The notes under the pieces: model-generated
What the model was told of the DNA's origin: nothing
The model's input: only the letters and a program-made list of their open reading frames with translations
The model's database searches: none
Program-made: the position numbers and the translations under genes
NCBI GenBank assembly: GCA_947489085.1
Contig: CANLCJ010000002.1
Coordinates: forward strand, 124,001-188,000
DNA length: 64,000 nucleotides
Direction: 5' to 3'
DNA from: an uncultured Flavobacteriaceae bacterium
GTDB lineage: Bacteria; Bacteroidota; Bacteroidia; Flavobacteriales; Flavobacteriaceae
Part shown: positions 25,329 through 33,892 of the stretch, one piece after another
Layout: every line of letters begins with the position of its first letter
How positions within the stretch are numbered: the stretch's first letter is position 1

Positions 25329-27014
25329 CTATTCTTTTGTTGAGACTTCTTGTTTCATTAAAACTCGCCACGTTAAAGGAAAAGGCTGGCTTTTGTAGTG
25401 CCTACTTGCAACGTGAGCAACAATATCGAAACTATGCTTAAAAATTTTAAAGTCCTTTTCTGGTCCGAAGAGTTCCATTTCTGATACCATTTCTTTTTTG
25501 TACTCTTCTACATTCTCGTATATTGTTACAGAATGTTTTAGTGTTCCTTCGCCACGACTATAATCCTGAACACATATTTTATTTTCCATTTCTTCAAGTG
25601 GAAACCATATTTGCAAGTTCAAATCTGGAAAAAGTTCAGTAGGGATCTTGCGGACAAACTGATATAGGTCTTCATCCTTTAAAACTAAAGTGTATTCTGC
25701 CAATATAAGAACTATCATTGAAGACTGAATTTCACATTCTTCATCTCCATTATGAATATCCACCAGCTTATCATAACTTTTTCTAAACAATGGGAAAAAC
25801 TTATTTATTTTATATCTGTTATTAAAACCTAAAGTCATTTCAGAAATCCATTTTTTGGCTGGGTTAAAGTTTCTTGTAAAATTCATTAAGTTAAGTGCTA
25901 AAGCTATTTCAATACTATGCACATCGTATTCTGGATATTTTGAAGGTGGATTGTTTTTTATAAACAAACATAATCCGTTACTAATTGAAAGAGCGCTTTG
26001 GTAATATGTTTGAGCATGCTCTTCATTACCTTCTCTATAATGGATTCTAAACTCTTGTATTTCCGTTAACCCTATTGTTGCTATAATTCCTATTTCTTCC
26101 CAAACATTAAGACTGTACTCTAGACTATTTCTGCTGTATTTATATATACTGTGCTCTGTTTTGTAATGTTTAGCAACTTTGTTAAAATAATAGACACCTA
26201 TATTTCTTTTTAAAGAATGGATTTTGTAAAATTCCTGTCTTACAAAATTTTTCTCCAAATGATTACCTTCTTGCATAAAGTGCCAGCTTAGTAACAAACA
26301 TCGTTCACTTGCATAAATTGAAGGTTTCAAATTATTATTGTCTTGAGACCATTTATATATAATGTTAAGGCATAATCGTACCAGTCTTAACTTTTTTAAT
26401 ATTTGTCTTTTTTGTTTGGGTTGCTTGTCTAAAATTTTTTGAATCAGCGTATAGAAATGTGATAAATCATAATCTGGTAAATCTAAAAATGCCAAAGACT
26501 TTCTTAATAATGATTGATATTCTTGTGGAAATAGTTTTTCACTAACAAGATAGTCGTCAAGCATTGCAGTTATTTCGCCTGTACCCCAAAAATCATATTC
26601 AACAGCATCTGTAGTATTCTGGTCGATATATTGTGTCCAATCAACTAAAACATTTTGATTTATAACACCATTAGTACAAACTATTATTTTTTTAGGAAGT
26701 TTTTTTAAACGATTTGTAAGTGATGTTGGAATAAACGTGTCTTTAATTTGGTTTAGAGTTGAGCGTATGGCGTTGACATCTCCATCCCAAGTGGTTCTTG
26801 TTAGATTACCTTGTTTTACAGCGAACAAAAACACCTTCTTAATACCATCTTCTGGATCAATACCTACAGCTGAAATATCTACACCAAATTGACGACCTTT
26901 CATTGGCTTTGAGATAGTTGTAAATTTCATTCCAACTAGCAGATCAGTCAGCAACACATCAAGTTCTTTATCTTCTTTTAAAAGATTAATATATTCACTC
27001 AGTAAAAATCTCAT
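25329..27014 (-). CDS. Unknown protein, nuclease-like N-terminus and helical repeats
   Basis: 561 residues, no confident family. Residues about 18-150 resemble an Mrr/restriction-endonuclease-like fold. A helix precedes a loop with GRQFGVDISAVG, then a strand with FLFAVKQGNL, then a strand IIVCTNG, a helix and a Trp-rich segment (EYDFWGTGEITAMLDDYL). The lysine of AVKQG would be the catalytic Lys, but the usual acidic or Gln partner is replaced by Ala, so activity is doubtful. Residues about 180-540 are helical and repetitive in feel, perhaps TPR-like, with no signal peptide or membrane segment. The gene overlaps the upstream unknown gene by four bases (ATGA) and is followed 4 bases later by DUF4238. 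A sensor or effector in a defence operon is possible; it is not established. Confidence 0.55.
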   Translation of the reverse strand: MRFLLSEYINLLKEDKELDVLLTDLLVGMKFTTISKPMKGRQFGVDISAVGIDPEDGIKKVFLFAVKQGNLTRTTWDGDVNAIRSTLNQIKDTFIPTSLTNRLKKLPKKIIVCTNGVINQNVLVDWTQYIDQNTTDAVEYDFWGTGEITAMLDDYLVSEKLFPQEYQSLLRKSLAFLDLPDYDLSHFYTLIQKILDKQPKQKRQILKKLRLVRLCLNIIYKWSQDNNNLKPSIYASERCLLLSWHFMQEGNHLEKNFVRQEFYKIHSLKRNIGVYYFNKVAKHYKTEHSIYKYSRNSLEYSLNVWEEIGIIATIGLTEIQEFRIHYREGNEEHAQTYYQSALSISNGLCLFIKNNPPSKYPEYDVHSIEIALALNLMNFTRNFNPAKKWISEMTLGFNNRYKINKFFPLFRKSYDKLVDIHNGDEECEIQSSMIVLILAEYTLVLKDEDLYQFVRKIPTELFPDLNLQIWFPLEEMENKICVQDYSRGEGTLKHSVTIYENVEEYKKEMVSEMELFGPEKDFKIFKHSFDIVAHVASRHYKSQPFPLTWRVLMKQEVSTKE

Positions 27015-28672
27015 TGCCTTCTTTTAAAATTTTGCCATAGTAACCGTTCTGTTGCTTGACCTATGGGGTCTATAAATTCGCCTCTTGGCATTTCGCCACT
27101 ATGCGAAATAAGTGCTGGTGTCATCTTTTCGGTGTATTTGCCTTGGTATTTTGAAAATGTAGACTTTCCCGTTCTGTAATTGATATTCGTAATCATACTT
27201 AAAAATGATGAACTTTCTGACTCACTCTCTTTATAGGATTTATTAAATTTTCTATTCTGTATTTTATTATAATATATCATTCTTCTCTCTGAAGGCGCAA
27301 ACTCTTTTAGGTTTTCTAGATCTGAATACGCCTTGTATTTATCTTCCCCTTCATCAACAATATCTTTTATTATTTTTTTAAGTTTTCTATTGGCAGTCTT
27401 CTTTTTTAAATTTAAAAACTCAATAGTTGAATAATAATTAAAAATTAAGTGGTTAATAAATAAATCAGCTAAGAAAATTACAACCTCTTTATTGTCTACT
27501 TTTTGTTCGAGTATGGAATATATCAAAGATAAAGAGGTGTCTTTATCATAAACATAGGCAAGTATTTTGTACGTGATATATTCAATATCGTAATCTGAAA
27601 AGTCCTTTATTAGAACTTCTGAAACCGTCAATCCTGATAAATCTCTCATATATCTAGCACTATTCATTTCAAAAATGGCAATATGAAAATTTGGATTGTC
27701 TTTATTTAACCAATTTGTATATAGCTTTTGGAAATCTGAATAAAAATCATCGCAAAGTGTATTCAGCAAATGGCTGAAATATTCTATTTTTCTAGCATTT
27801 TTTGGACTTATCCCTACCCAATCTGTAATAAAACCAACTACCAAATCTAAATTGGTTTTAGCCACATTTTCCAATCGATAAGCCAATTGATTATACGCTC
27901 CTGCATGTTCTATATCAATGTGAAGCAACAATGGAAGATATTTTTTAAAGAGGTGTATTTCGTTACCTAAATCTATATTGTAATCCAAAAAGTAAATGAG
28001 CTCTAATTGAATTTCAATAGTCTTAATACTTGATAGCTTATCTATAATTTTATCTGTATTTTTTAATTCATTTCTTTTATTTCTAATGGTAAAGAAAACT
28101 GATGGCCATAACTCCTTAAGAGTCTTATTATTAATAATACTATTGAATTGTTTCTCAATCCAGCTCACAAATGTTTTTGGTGTTGTTTTCGCTATCAAAT
28201 CAATTTTGACGATAGATTTTATTCCTATTTCATTTAAGCTTATGTTATCATCTTCGATTAGGCGTTTAATTTCATCTATTGAAAACTTTTGGTCTGAATG
28301 ATATAATCCGGATAGAATATCCATTAATGTAAAATACGAATCAGGATTTTTCGTTTCAAGTGTTTTTAAATAAATTTCTTTACCAAAAGAAGCATCCTCT
28401 TTTGCTTCGCGAGTAATGGCTATTTGAAGATTTCTTACAGGATAGTTACTTTTTAAGTTTTTAAGCAATTCTGGTAGTGCCTTAACATAAAGGTCTATAT
28501 CAACATTTTTAATATTGTCACAAAAGGTTCTATAATCTTGCCATCGATTGGAAGGCTCTTTATTGTCTAATAAGTCTTGTAGAAATTGCAAATGAAAAGG
28601 GTTATAATTTTTGACTAAAGTTAAAAAAGAATTGATACCGTTCTGAAAAAGAGTAACAAAGTTTTTTTCCAT
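27011..28672 (-). CDS. Unknown 553-residue helical protein
   Basis: The ATG at 28672 is preferred over an upstream in-frame TTG at 28690. The product is hydrophilic and almost wholly helical, with many short Leu/Ile-rich repeats (HEAT or ARM-like in character) over residues 1-430. A Lys/Arg-rich helical stretch (KKKTANRKLKKIIKDIVDEG) follows. A distinct C-terminal tail then shows TPALISHSGEMPRGEF and an aromatic/basic end (LLWQNFKRRQ). I recognise no family. It is the first gene of the operon and overlaps the next one by four bases. It is the gene closest to the tRNA-Leu end of the island, a common place for cargo. With its partners it may be a defence system, by position only. Confidence 0.55.
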   Translation of the reverse strand: MEKNFVTLFQNGINSFLTLVKNYNPFHLQFLQDLLDNKEPSNRWQDYRTFCDNIKNVDIDLYVKALPELLKNLKSNYPVRNLQIAITREAKEDASFGKEIYLKTLETKNPDSYFTLMDILSGLYHSDQKFSIDEIKRLIEDDNISLNEIGIKSIVKIDLIAKTTPKTFVSWIEKQFNSIINNKTLKELWPSVFFTIRNKRNELKNTDKIIDKLSSIKTIEIQLELIYFLDYNIDLGNEIHLFKKYLPLLLHIDIEHAGAYNQLAYRLENVAKTNLDLVVGFITDWVGISPKNARKIEYFSHLLNTLCDDFYSDFQKLYTNWLNKDNPNFHIAIFEMNSARYMRDLSGLTVSEVLIKDFSDYDIEYITYKILAYVYDKDTSLSLIYSILEQKVDNKEVVIFLADLFINHLIFNYYSTIEFLNLKKKTANRKLKKIIKDIVDEGEDKYKAYSDLENLKEFAPSERRMIYYNKIQNRKFNKSYKESESESSSFLSMITNINYRTGKSTFSKYQGKYTEKMTPALISHSGEMPRGEFIDPIGQATERLLWQNFKRRQ

Positions 28673-28730
28673 TCTACCAAAAGAAATCAAACTATATCAA
28701 ATACTATTAAATGGACAAAAAGAAACAAAA

Positions 28731-28750
28731 TGTTGTACCTATGTTGTACC
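28731..28750. repeat. Direct repeat near the tRNA-Leu island boundary
   Basis: Two adjacent copies of TGTTGTACC separated by TA, 60-80 bases from the 3' end of tRNA-Leu. The end of the tRNA gene itself contains a related TTGTAC string (28807-28813). Such repeats next to a tRNA 3' end can be arm-type integrase binding sites of an integrated element. This is only a candidate, since no integrase gene lies in the window. Confidence 0.3.
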
Positions 28751-28775
28751 CAAACATTTTTCCGAGCTTATTTTA

Positions 28776-28809
28776 AATAAAAAAAGCCGAAGATTTCTCT
28801 TCGACTTTT
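28776..28809 (-). terminator. Intrinsic terminator of tRNA-Leu
   Basis: A 12-bp stem with TTTC/GAAA loop lies directly after the tRNA 3' end, followed on the minus strand by a U-rich run. One pair is a G-U wobble only when read as minus-strand RNA (an A-C mismatch on the other strand), which supports use in the tRNA direction. Confidence 0.8.
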
Positions 28810-28810
28810 G

Positions 28811-28892
28811 TACAGGCGGCGAGACTCGAACTCGCACACCTCGCGGCATTAGATCCTAAGTCTAACGTGTCTACCAATTCCACCACGCCTGC
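28811..28892 (-). tRNA. tRNA-Leu (anticodon UAG)
   Basis: 82 bases without an encoded CCA. The acceptor 5' strand GCAGGCG pairs with CGCCTGT (one G-U at the first pair). The D-arm region is GGTGGAATTGGTAGACAC. The anticodon stem TTAGA/TCTAA encloses the loop CTTAGGA, giving anticodon UAG for CUA codons. A long variable arm of Leu type and a T-arm GCGAG-TTCGAGT-CTCGC follow. The gene is followed by a good terminator and is served by a promoter at about 28978-29007, which lies beyond a partial second copy. The 3' end borders the metal-resistance island, so this is the likely integration target. Confidence 0.93.
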
Positions 28893-28926
28893 ATTTTATT
28901 TTTTTTAACACTAATAATTAGGTTAA

Positions 28927-28969
28927 ATCCTAAGTCTAGCGTGTCTACCAATTCCACCACGCCCGCATT
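28927..28969 (-). pseudogene. Partial tRNA-Leu duplicate (5' half)
   Basis: 43 bases match the 5' half of the intact tRNA-Leu (28853-28895) at 41 positions. The copy covers the acceptor 5' strand (here GCGGGCG), the D-arm and the anticodon loop, then stops being tRNA-like just after the anticodon. It is separated from the intact gene by 31 AT-rich bases. It sits between the promoter and the functional gene, so it would be transcribed as part of the precursor. It looks like a scar of integration, excision or unequal recombination at the tRNA locus. Confidence 0.8.
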
Positions 28970-28977
28970 AAGGTCTG

Positions 28978-29007
28978 CAAATATAATCAAGATTTTTAAA
29001 TTGCAAA
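28978..29007 (-). promoter_or_regulatory. Promoter for tRNA-Leu locus
   Basis: On the minus strand TTTG (29004-29007) and TATATTTG (28978-28985) are 18 bases apart, an almost ideal Bacteroidetes -33/-7 pair. Transcription would start near 28972, a few bases upstream of the partial tRNA copy, and then read through to the intact tRNA-Leu. Confidence 0.65.
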
Positions 29008-29068
29008 CTTATTACATAAAAAAACATTCTTTTTTTTATTTTTGATTCTAATTTATTCCTCCCGTTCC

Positions 29069-30460
29069 ATGAATCCTATCCAATCTTATATTGCAACACA
29101 TAAAACTCGTTTTTTAGACGAATTAATAACACTACTTAAAATTCCTTCTATAAGTGCAGACCCTAACTATAGCAATGCTGTTTTAACAGTTGCTTCTGCC
29201 TTAAAGGACGATTTAGAACGCGCAGGATGCACATCGGTTAACTTATATACTACTGAGGGATACCCTATAATTTACGGTGAAAAAATTATTAGCAGCGAAC
29301 TCCCTACAGTTTTGGTTTATGGCCATTACGATGTACAACCACCAGATCCTGTAGCGTTATGGGATTCGCCTCCTTTTGAGCCTATTATAAAAACAACAGA
29401 CAAGCACCCTGAAGGCGCTATTTTTGCAAGAGGTGCCTGTGATGACAAAGGGCAACTTTTTATGCATGTAAAGGCTTTGGAACTTATGGTAGCGAATAAC
29501 ACACTACCATGCAATGTTAAATTTATGATCGAGGGCGAAGAGGAAATTGGCAGCAAAAATCTTTCAACATTCATTGAAGAACATAAGGAGATGCTTAAAA
29601 ATGACGTCATTCTAATTTCAGATACGGGAATGATTGCCAACAACATACCTTCTATAACAACAGGCTTACGTGGTTTAAGTTATGTTGAGGTTGAAGTTAC
29701 TGGGCCTAATCGCGATTTACACTCTGGGCTTTATGGCGGCGCAGTGGCAAACCCTATTAACATTTTAACCAAAATGATAGCTTCTCTTCACGATACAGAC
29801 CAGCGTATTACAATACCTGGTTTTTATGATAATGTAGAAATACTTTCTAAAGAAGAACGTGCCGAAATGGCAAAAGCGCCTTTTAATCTTGATGCTTACA
29901 AAGATGCTTTAAATATTGAAGCCGTTTACGGTGAAAAGGGATATACAACCAACGAGCGCAACGCCATTCGCCCCACACTCGATGTTAATGGCATTTGGGG
30001 TGGCTATATTGGAGAAGGCGCTAAAACAGTTATTCCTAGCAAAGCATATGCTAAGATTTCGATGCGTTTGGTACCCAATCAAGACTGGAAAACCATAACA
30101 CAACAATTTACAACACATTTTAATAACATAGCACCCAAAGGCGTAACGGTTAAAGTAACACCGCACCATGGAGGGCAGGGTTACGTTACACCTGTAGACA
30201 GTTTAGGGTACATTGCCGCAAGCAAAGCCTATGCAACAACGTTTGGTAAAACACCTATACCACAGCGAAGTGGAGGTAGTATTCCTATTGTAGCGCTTTT
30301 TGAAGAGGTTTTAAAAAGTAAAACTATTTTAATGGGTTTTGGTTTAGACAGCGATGCCATACATTCCCCAAACGAACACTTTGGGGTTTGGAATTTTTTA
30401 AAAGGCATAGAAACCATCCCCTATTTTTACGAATATTTTACTGAGTTGTCAAAAAAATAG
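29069..30460 (+). CDS. M20-family dipeptidase
   Basis: 463 residues from the ATG at 29069; an upstream in-frame TTG is less likely. Metallopeptidase landmarks are VLVYGHYDVQPPDP near residue 85 (first zinc ligand and catalytic Asp), ARGACDDKGQ near 120 (bridging Asp), and EGEEEIGS near 155 (general-base Glu and metal ligand). A later TGLRGLSYVEVEVTGPN dimerisation region and a C-terminal His (DAIHSPNEHF) are also visible. The family cleaves dipeptides or short peptides with a di-zinc centre in the cytoplasm. The gene is monocistronic and is the first chromosomal gene beyond the island boundary. Confidence 0.9.
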   Translation: MNPIQSYIATHKTRFLDELITLLKIPSISADPNYSNAVLTVASALKDDLERAGCTSVNLYTTEGYPIIYGEKIISSELPTVLVYGHYDVQPPDPVALWDSPPFEPIIKTTDKHPEGAIFARGACDDKGQLFMHVKALELMVANNTLPCNVKFMIEGEEEIGSKNLSTFIEEHKEMLKNDVILISDTGMIANNIPSITTGLRGLSYVEVEVTGPNRDLHSGLYGGAVANPINILTKMIASLHDTDQRITIPGFYDNVEILSKEERAEMAKAPFNLDAYKDALNIEAVYGEKGYTTNERNAIRPTLDVNGIWGGYIGEGAKTVIPSKAYAKISMRLVPNQDWKTITQQFTTHFNNIAPKGVTVKVTPHHGGQGYVTPVDSLGYIAASKAYATTFGKTPIPQRSGGSIPIVALFEEVLKSKTILMGFGLDSDAIHSPNEHFGVWNFLKGIETIPYFYEYFTELSKK

Positions 30461-30565
30461 GAAGTAGTGCTGTACTAAGACTAAAGTCTTAAATTTGCAA
30501 GCTTAACAATATTCTGTACGCCCTTGCATGTGTAATAGTAAGGTTGAATTGCCTATTTAAAAACC

Positions 30566-31432
30566 ATGAAAAGTCAACATAACAATTATTTACTATTACT
30601 AGCACTAGCCACTGTACTTATAAGTACCTCTGGTGCATTAGGAAAGTTTATAGACCTACCAACGCCTGTAATTATATGGTTTAGAAGTGCTTTAGCTGCA
30701 CTTTTCTTATTTTTATTTTGCAAATACAAGAAATTAAAAATAGGTATAAAGTCTAAGAAAGACCTCCCCACTATACTGTTAGGAGCTGTACTTTTAGGCA
30801 CGCATTGGGTTACATATTTTTACGCCTTAAAACTCTCTAATGTGGCTATTGGCATGCTTTCTATGTTTACCTTTCCTGTAATAACAGCTTTGCTAGAACC
30901 CTTGTTTACTAAAACAAAATTAAATCCTATACATATCCTGTTAGGTTTAATGGTACTTCTAGGCATTTACATACTGGCTCCAGAAATTAATTTTGAAAGC
31001 AACTACCTTAAAGGTATTTTATTAGGCGTATTTTCTGCTTTTTCTTATGCCATTAGAAATTTAATTTTAAAGCGCCACGTTAAATCGTATAACGGCACTG
31101 TACTCATGGTTCAGCAATCTTTAATAGTTGCTGTTTTGCTCTCGCCCGTTTTATTACGTTTTAGTCTGGAAAATGTACAAAGTCAACTCCCCTACCTATT
31201 AATTTTAGGCTTGGTTACAACAGCAATAGGCCATTCCTTATTTATCAGCAGTTTAAAACATTTTTCTGTAAGCACCGCCAGTATTATTGGTAGTGCACAG
31301 CCCATTATAGGCATTGTTTTCGCTTATCTTTTTTTAAACGAAATGCCTAGTTTGAATACGTTTTTTGGAGGTGCTTTAATTATTGGCACTGTGGTAATAG
31401 AGAGTATTCGTTCTAGAGAAAAAAACAAATAA
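30566..31432 (+). CDS. EamA/DMT-family transporter
   Basis: 288 residues with ten hydrophobic segments arranged as two EamA halves. The first half begins at the N-terminus (LLLLALATVLISTSGALGKF) and the second after residue 150 (GILLGVFSAFSYAIRNLILKR). A short basic C-terminus (SREKNK) is cytoplasmic. The family exports or imports small metabolites such as amino acids; the substrate cannot be predicted. A TAAATTTG promoter box lies at 30490-30497, giving a leader of about 60 bases. Confidence 0.87.
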   Translation: MKSQHNNYLLLLALATVLISTSGALGKFIDLPTPVIIWFRSALAALFLFLFCKYKKLKIGIKSKKDLPTILLGAVLLGTHWVTYFYALKLSNVAIGMLSMFTFPVITALLEPLFTKTKLNPIHILLGLMVLLGIYILAPEINFESNYLKGILLGVFSAFSYAIRNLILKRHVKSYNGTVLMVQQSLIVAVLLSPVLLRFSLENVQSQLPYLLILGLVTTAIGHSLFISSLKHFSVSTASIIGSAQPIIGIVFAYLFLNEMPSLNTFFGGALIIGTVVIESIRSREKNK

Positions 31433-31699
31433 TATCACCTAGACAATACATTTACAGATAACAATTTCGTAGCAATACGTTGAATTATTTTTCGCTAGTC
31501 TAAGGTAAAAATTAAAGCTTAGTCGCAGTTAAAATTTCATTTTTCAACTTAATAATAGTAGAAAAAGAAACTACTTATATATGGTATTTTGCTTAGAATT
31601 GTATAAAACAAGTCTATTGAGAGAGATACACGTTTTAAGATTAAAAGCACATAAGTTTTACCCAATGCGCTTTTAATTTTTATATATAGCAATTAATAG

Positions 31700-31990
31700 T
31701 TATGCCGCTACAGTTCCAACATTTAGTGTCTTGAAATGGTTGTATAATTCTTTACAGCCAGAACCTACTATAGACAACTCTATATTGTGCTTAATAGACA
31801 TGCTGTGAAGCTCTGTAATAGCGTTTACTCCTGTTTTATCTATACTCTCTAAAGCTTCTACACTAATGGTAAGCCTGTTAAATTTTTCGAAAGCAGATTG
31901 AAATTCATTTTGAAACAACCCAATATTTCTTTTATTAAGTTCTCCTTTTAATTTAAAAAAGTTGTTACAGCTAGTTATTCGTAAATCCAT
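31700..31990 (-). CDS. STAS-domain protein
   Basis: 96 residues, one STAS domain and nothing else. The beta-strand/helix order fits anti-sigma-factor antagonists. The phospho-acceptor loop reads SIDKTGVNAI, where the usual DSSG has become DKTG, so Thr would be the candidate phosphorylation site. The gene stands alone, with no anti-sigma kinase or phosphatase beside it. It is probably cytoplasmic and regulatory, with unknown partners. Confidence 0.72.
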   Translation of the reverse strand: MDLRITSCNNFFKLKGELNKRNIGLFQNEFQSAFEKFNRLTISVEALESIDKTGVNAITELHSMSIKHNIELSIVGSGCKELYNHFKTLNVGTVAA

Positions 31991-32215
31991 GATGTTTATT
32001 TTTTTATTGATTGAACATTAATTATAAGCTATTAATCATGTTACTACGCTGTAAATATATATCTCAAAAATTTAAAGCCTTTTATTTTTCGATAAATAGA
32101 TAAGTACTCTAGCTAAAAGTAATCTACATGCATATTTCATCGACAACCAACCACTATTGTCTTAATTTTTGCATTACTTTTACTGCTCGACATGTATTTT
32201 TTAATCTTAGTTACC

Positions 32216-32647
32216 ATGAAAAAAATCACCATTGCGCTTATATTGCTTTTAGCATGCCAACTTACTGCGCAAACAAATACTAGTACAGATGTTAAAGCCA
32301 TTAATAAAGTTTTAAAAAAACAACGCATCGCATGGTCTAACAACGATATTGAAACTTATATGGAAGCTTTCTGGAAAAGCGACTCTTTGGCATTTTATGG
32401 TAAAAAAGGACTAACACATGGCTGGGAGGACACTCTCGATTATTATTTAACATACTACCCTACTGCAGCTTACACTGGTAAATTGAGTTATAAAATCAAT
32501 GCAATAACCAATATTGCTCCAGATGCTTATTACGTATTAGGAGAATATCATATTAAAAGAGAAGTTGGTAATGCAGATGGTTTATTTATGCTTGTACTTA
32601 AAAAAATAAACGGCGAGTGGAAAATTGTTGCAGATACCTCTGTATAA
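32216..32647 (+). CDS. Exported DUF4440/SnoaL-like protein
   Basis: 143 residues from the ATG at 32216, which gives a clean signal peptide (MKKITIALILLLACQLTAQ); an upstream ATG at 32192 would add eight residues before it. The mature part is an NTF2-like fold: a first helix with KQRIAWSNNDIETYMEAFW, DSLAFYGKKGLTHGWEDTLDYY, then strands ending GEWKIVADTSV. This pattern is DUF4440. Members bind or act on small molecules but are mostly uncharacterised. A periplasmic location is inferred from the signal peptide. Confidence 0.78.
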   Translation: MKKITIALILLLACQLTAQTNTSTDVKAINKVLKKQRIAWSNNDIETYMEAFWKSDSLAFYGKKGLTHGWEDTLDYYLTYYPTAAYTGKLSYKINAITNIAPDAYYVLGEYHIKREVGNADGLFMLVLKKINGEWKIVADTSV

Positions 32648-32686
32648 ACCCATTAAACAACAGATTAGGTTTTAATTTAAATATAA

Positions 32687-33823
32687 TTAAGAGGTGAAAA
32701 TTTTATCTAAAACCCATAAATAATCGGCACGGTTATTAATAAAATCTCTATTAGACATATCTATTATTTTAGAATTGATACCTTTCTCAGTACTCAAAAA
32801 ATCCATATACCCTTTGTGGATGTCATCTAAATACGTATTAGAAATCTGTTGCTCGTAGCTGCGTCCACGTTGTTTTATATTCTGTTGCAATTGTAAGGTG
32901 TGCTGTTGTAAATACACATACACTTTGGGCTTGGTAACGGCCTTAAACATGATTTTAAAAAGTGCTTCGTACAGTTCAAACTCTTTTGCTTCTAAATTTA
33001 TCTTAGAAAATATTAAAGACTTATAAATGCTATAATCGCTAACAATACGCTTTCCATTAGTACTTAAAGACAACATGTCTTTAGTAATTTGCTGGTAACG
33101 GTCTTTTAAAAAACACATTTCCAGAGGAAATGCATAGCGCTCGGCGTTTTTATAAAACTCTGGCAAAAAAGGATTGTCTGCAAAGCGTTCTAAAACAAGA
33201 TTAGCATTAAAATCTGTCGCAATTTTAGTAGCTAAACTCGTTTTTCCAGCACCTATATTCCCTTCTATAGCAATATAATTAAATTTGTATTTGGTAAAAC
33301 GGGCTAATGGATTGCTAAGCTGTGCTTCTATAAGTGTAAGCACAGATGTGTCTTTACATGCTACTAATAATTGTTCTACCGTTTTATTGTATAATGGGTG
33401 CTTGTTTTGTCCTGCAATATCACAAAGTGGTTGCAATACAAATTTACGTTTGTGCAGTTCTGGATGAGGTACTTTAAGTGCATCGGTATCGATAACGCAT
33501 TGCTCAACAAATATAATATCTAAATCTATTGGCCTTGCTTCGTAAACTCCTGGTGTAGTTCTCGTGCGTCCTAGATCTGTTTCTATAGCAAGCAACATTG
33601 CTAAAACCTCTTGCGGCCTGTAATCTGTTTTTAACGCCAAACAACAATTTATAAAATCGTCTCCTTTAAAACCAAAAGCGGGTGTTTTATAAAGATTCGA
33701 TATGGCATTAATAGCCCCGATACGTTCAAATATTAAATCTACGGCTTGTTGTAAATATTTAAGTTTATCTCCCTTATTACTCCCTAATGCAATGTAAAAA
33801 GTTTTGGTTGTCGACGGTATCAT
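32687..33823 (-). CDS. folK: HPPK (FolK) fused to deoxynucleoside kinase
   Basis: 378 residues from the ATG at 33823 (the longer frame starts with TTG). Residues 1 to about 160 are 6-hydroxymethyl-7,8-dihydropterin pyrophosphokinase: FYIALGSNKGDKL at the start and RPIDLDIIF at 97-105, the Mg/pterin site. HPPK makes the diphosphate precursor of folate. Residues about 182-378 are a deoxynucleoside-kinase-like P-loop domain, with GNIGAGKTS at 188-196 and the ERFADNPFL motif typical of dNKs. The joined architecture is a Bacteroidetes trait and would link folate and nucleotide-salvage steps in one polypeptide. Confidence 0.88.
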   Translation of the reverse strand: MIPSTTKTFYIALGSNKGDKLKYLQQAVDLIFERIGAINAISNLYKTPAFGFKGDDFINCCLALKTDYRPQEVLAMLLAIETDLGRTRTTPGVYEARPIDLDIIFVEQCVIDTDALKVPHPELHKRKFVLQPLCDIAGQNKHPLYNKTVEQLLVACKDTSVLTLIEAQLSNPLARFTKYKFNYIAIEGNIGAGKTSLATKIATDFNANLVLERFADNPFLPEFYKNAERYAFPLEMCFLKDRYQQITKDMLSLSTNGKRIVSDYSIYKSLIFSKINLEAKEFELYEALFKIMFKAVTKPKVYVYLQQHTLQLQQNIKQRGRSYEQQISNTYLDDIHKGYMDFLSTEKGINSKIIDMSNRDFINNRADYLWVLDKIFTS

Positions 33824-33892
33824 ATAAAGCAAAATAATAAAAAGTAAATGTATTGTTTTATATTTACAGAACGTATTTATTCACAATATAGA

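Noticed and set aside
28896-28926. A 31-base mobile insert between the two tRNA-Leu copies
   Set aside because: Too short and AT-rich to be an element; more likely what remained after excision or unequal recombination.
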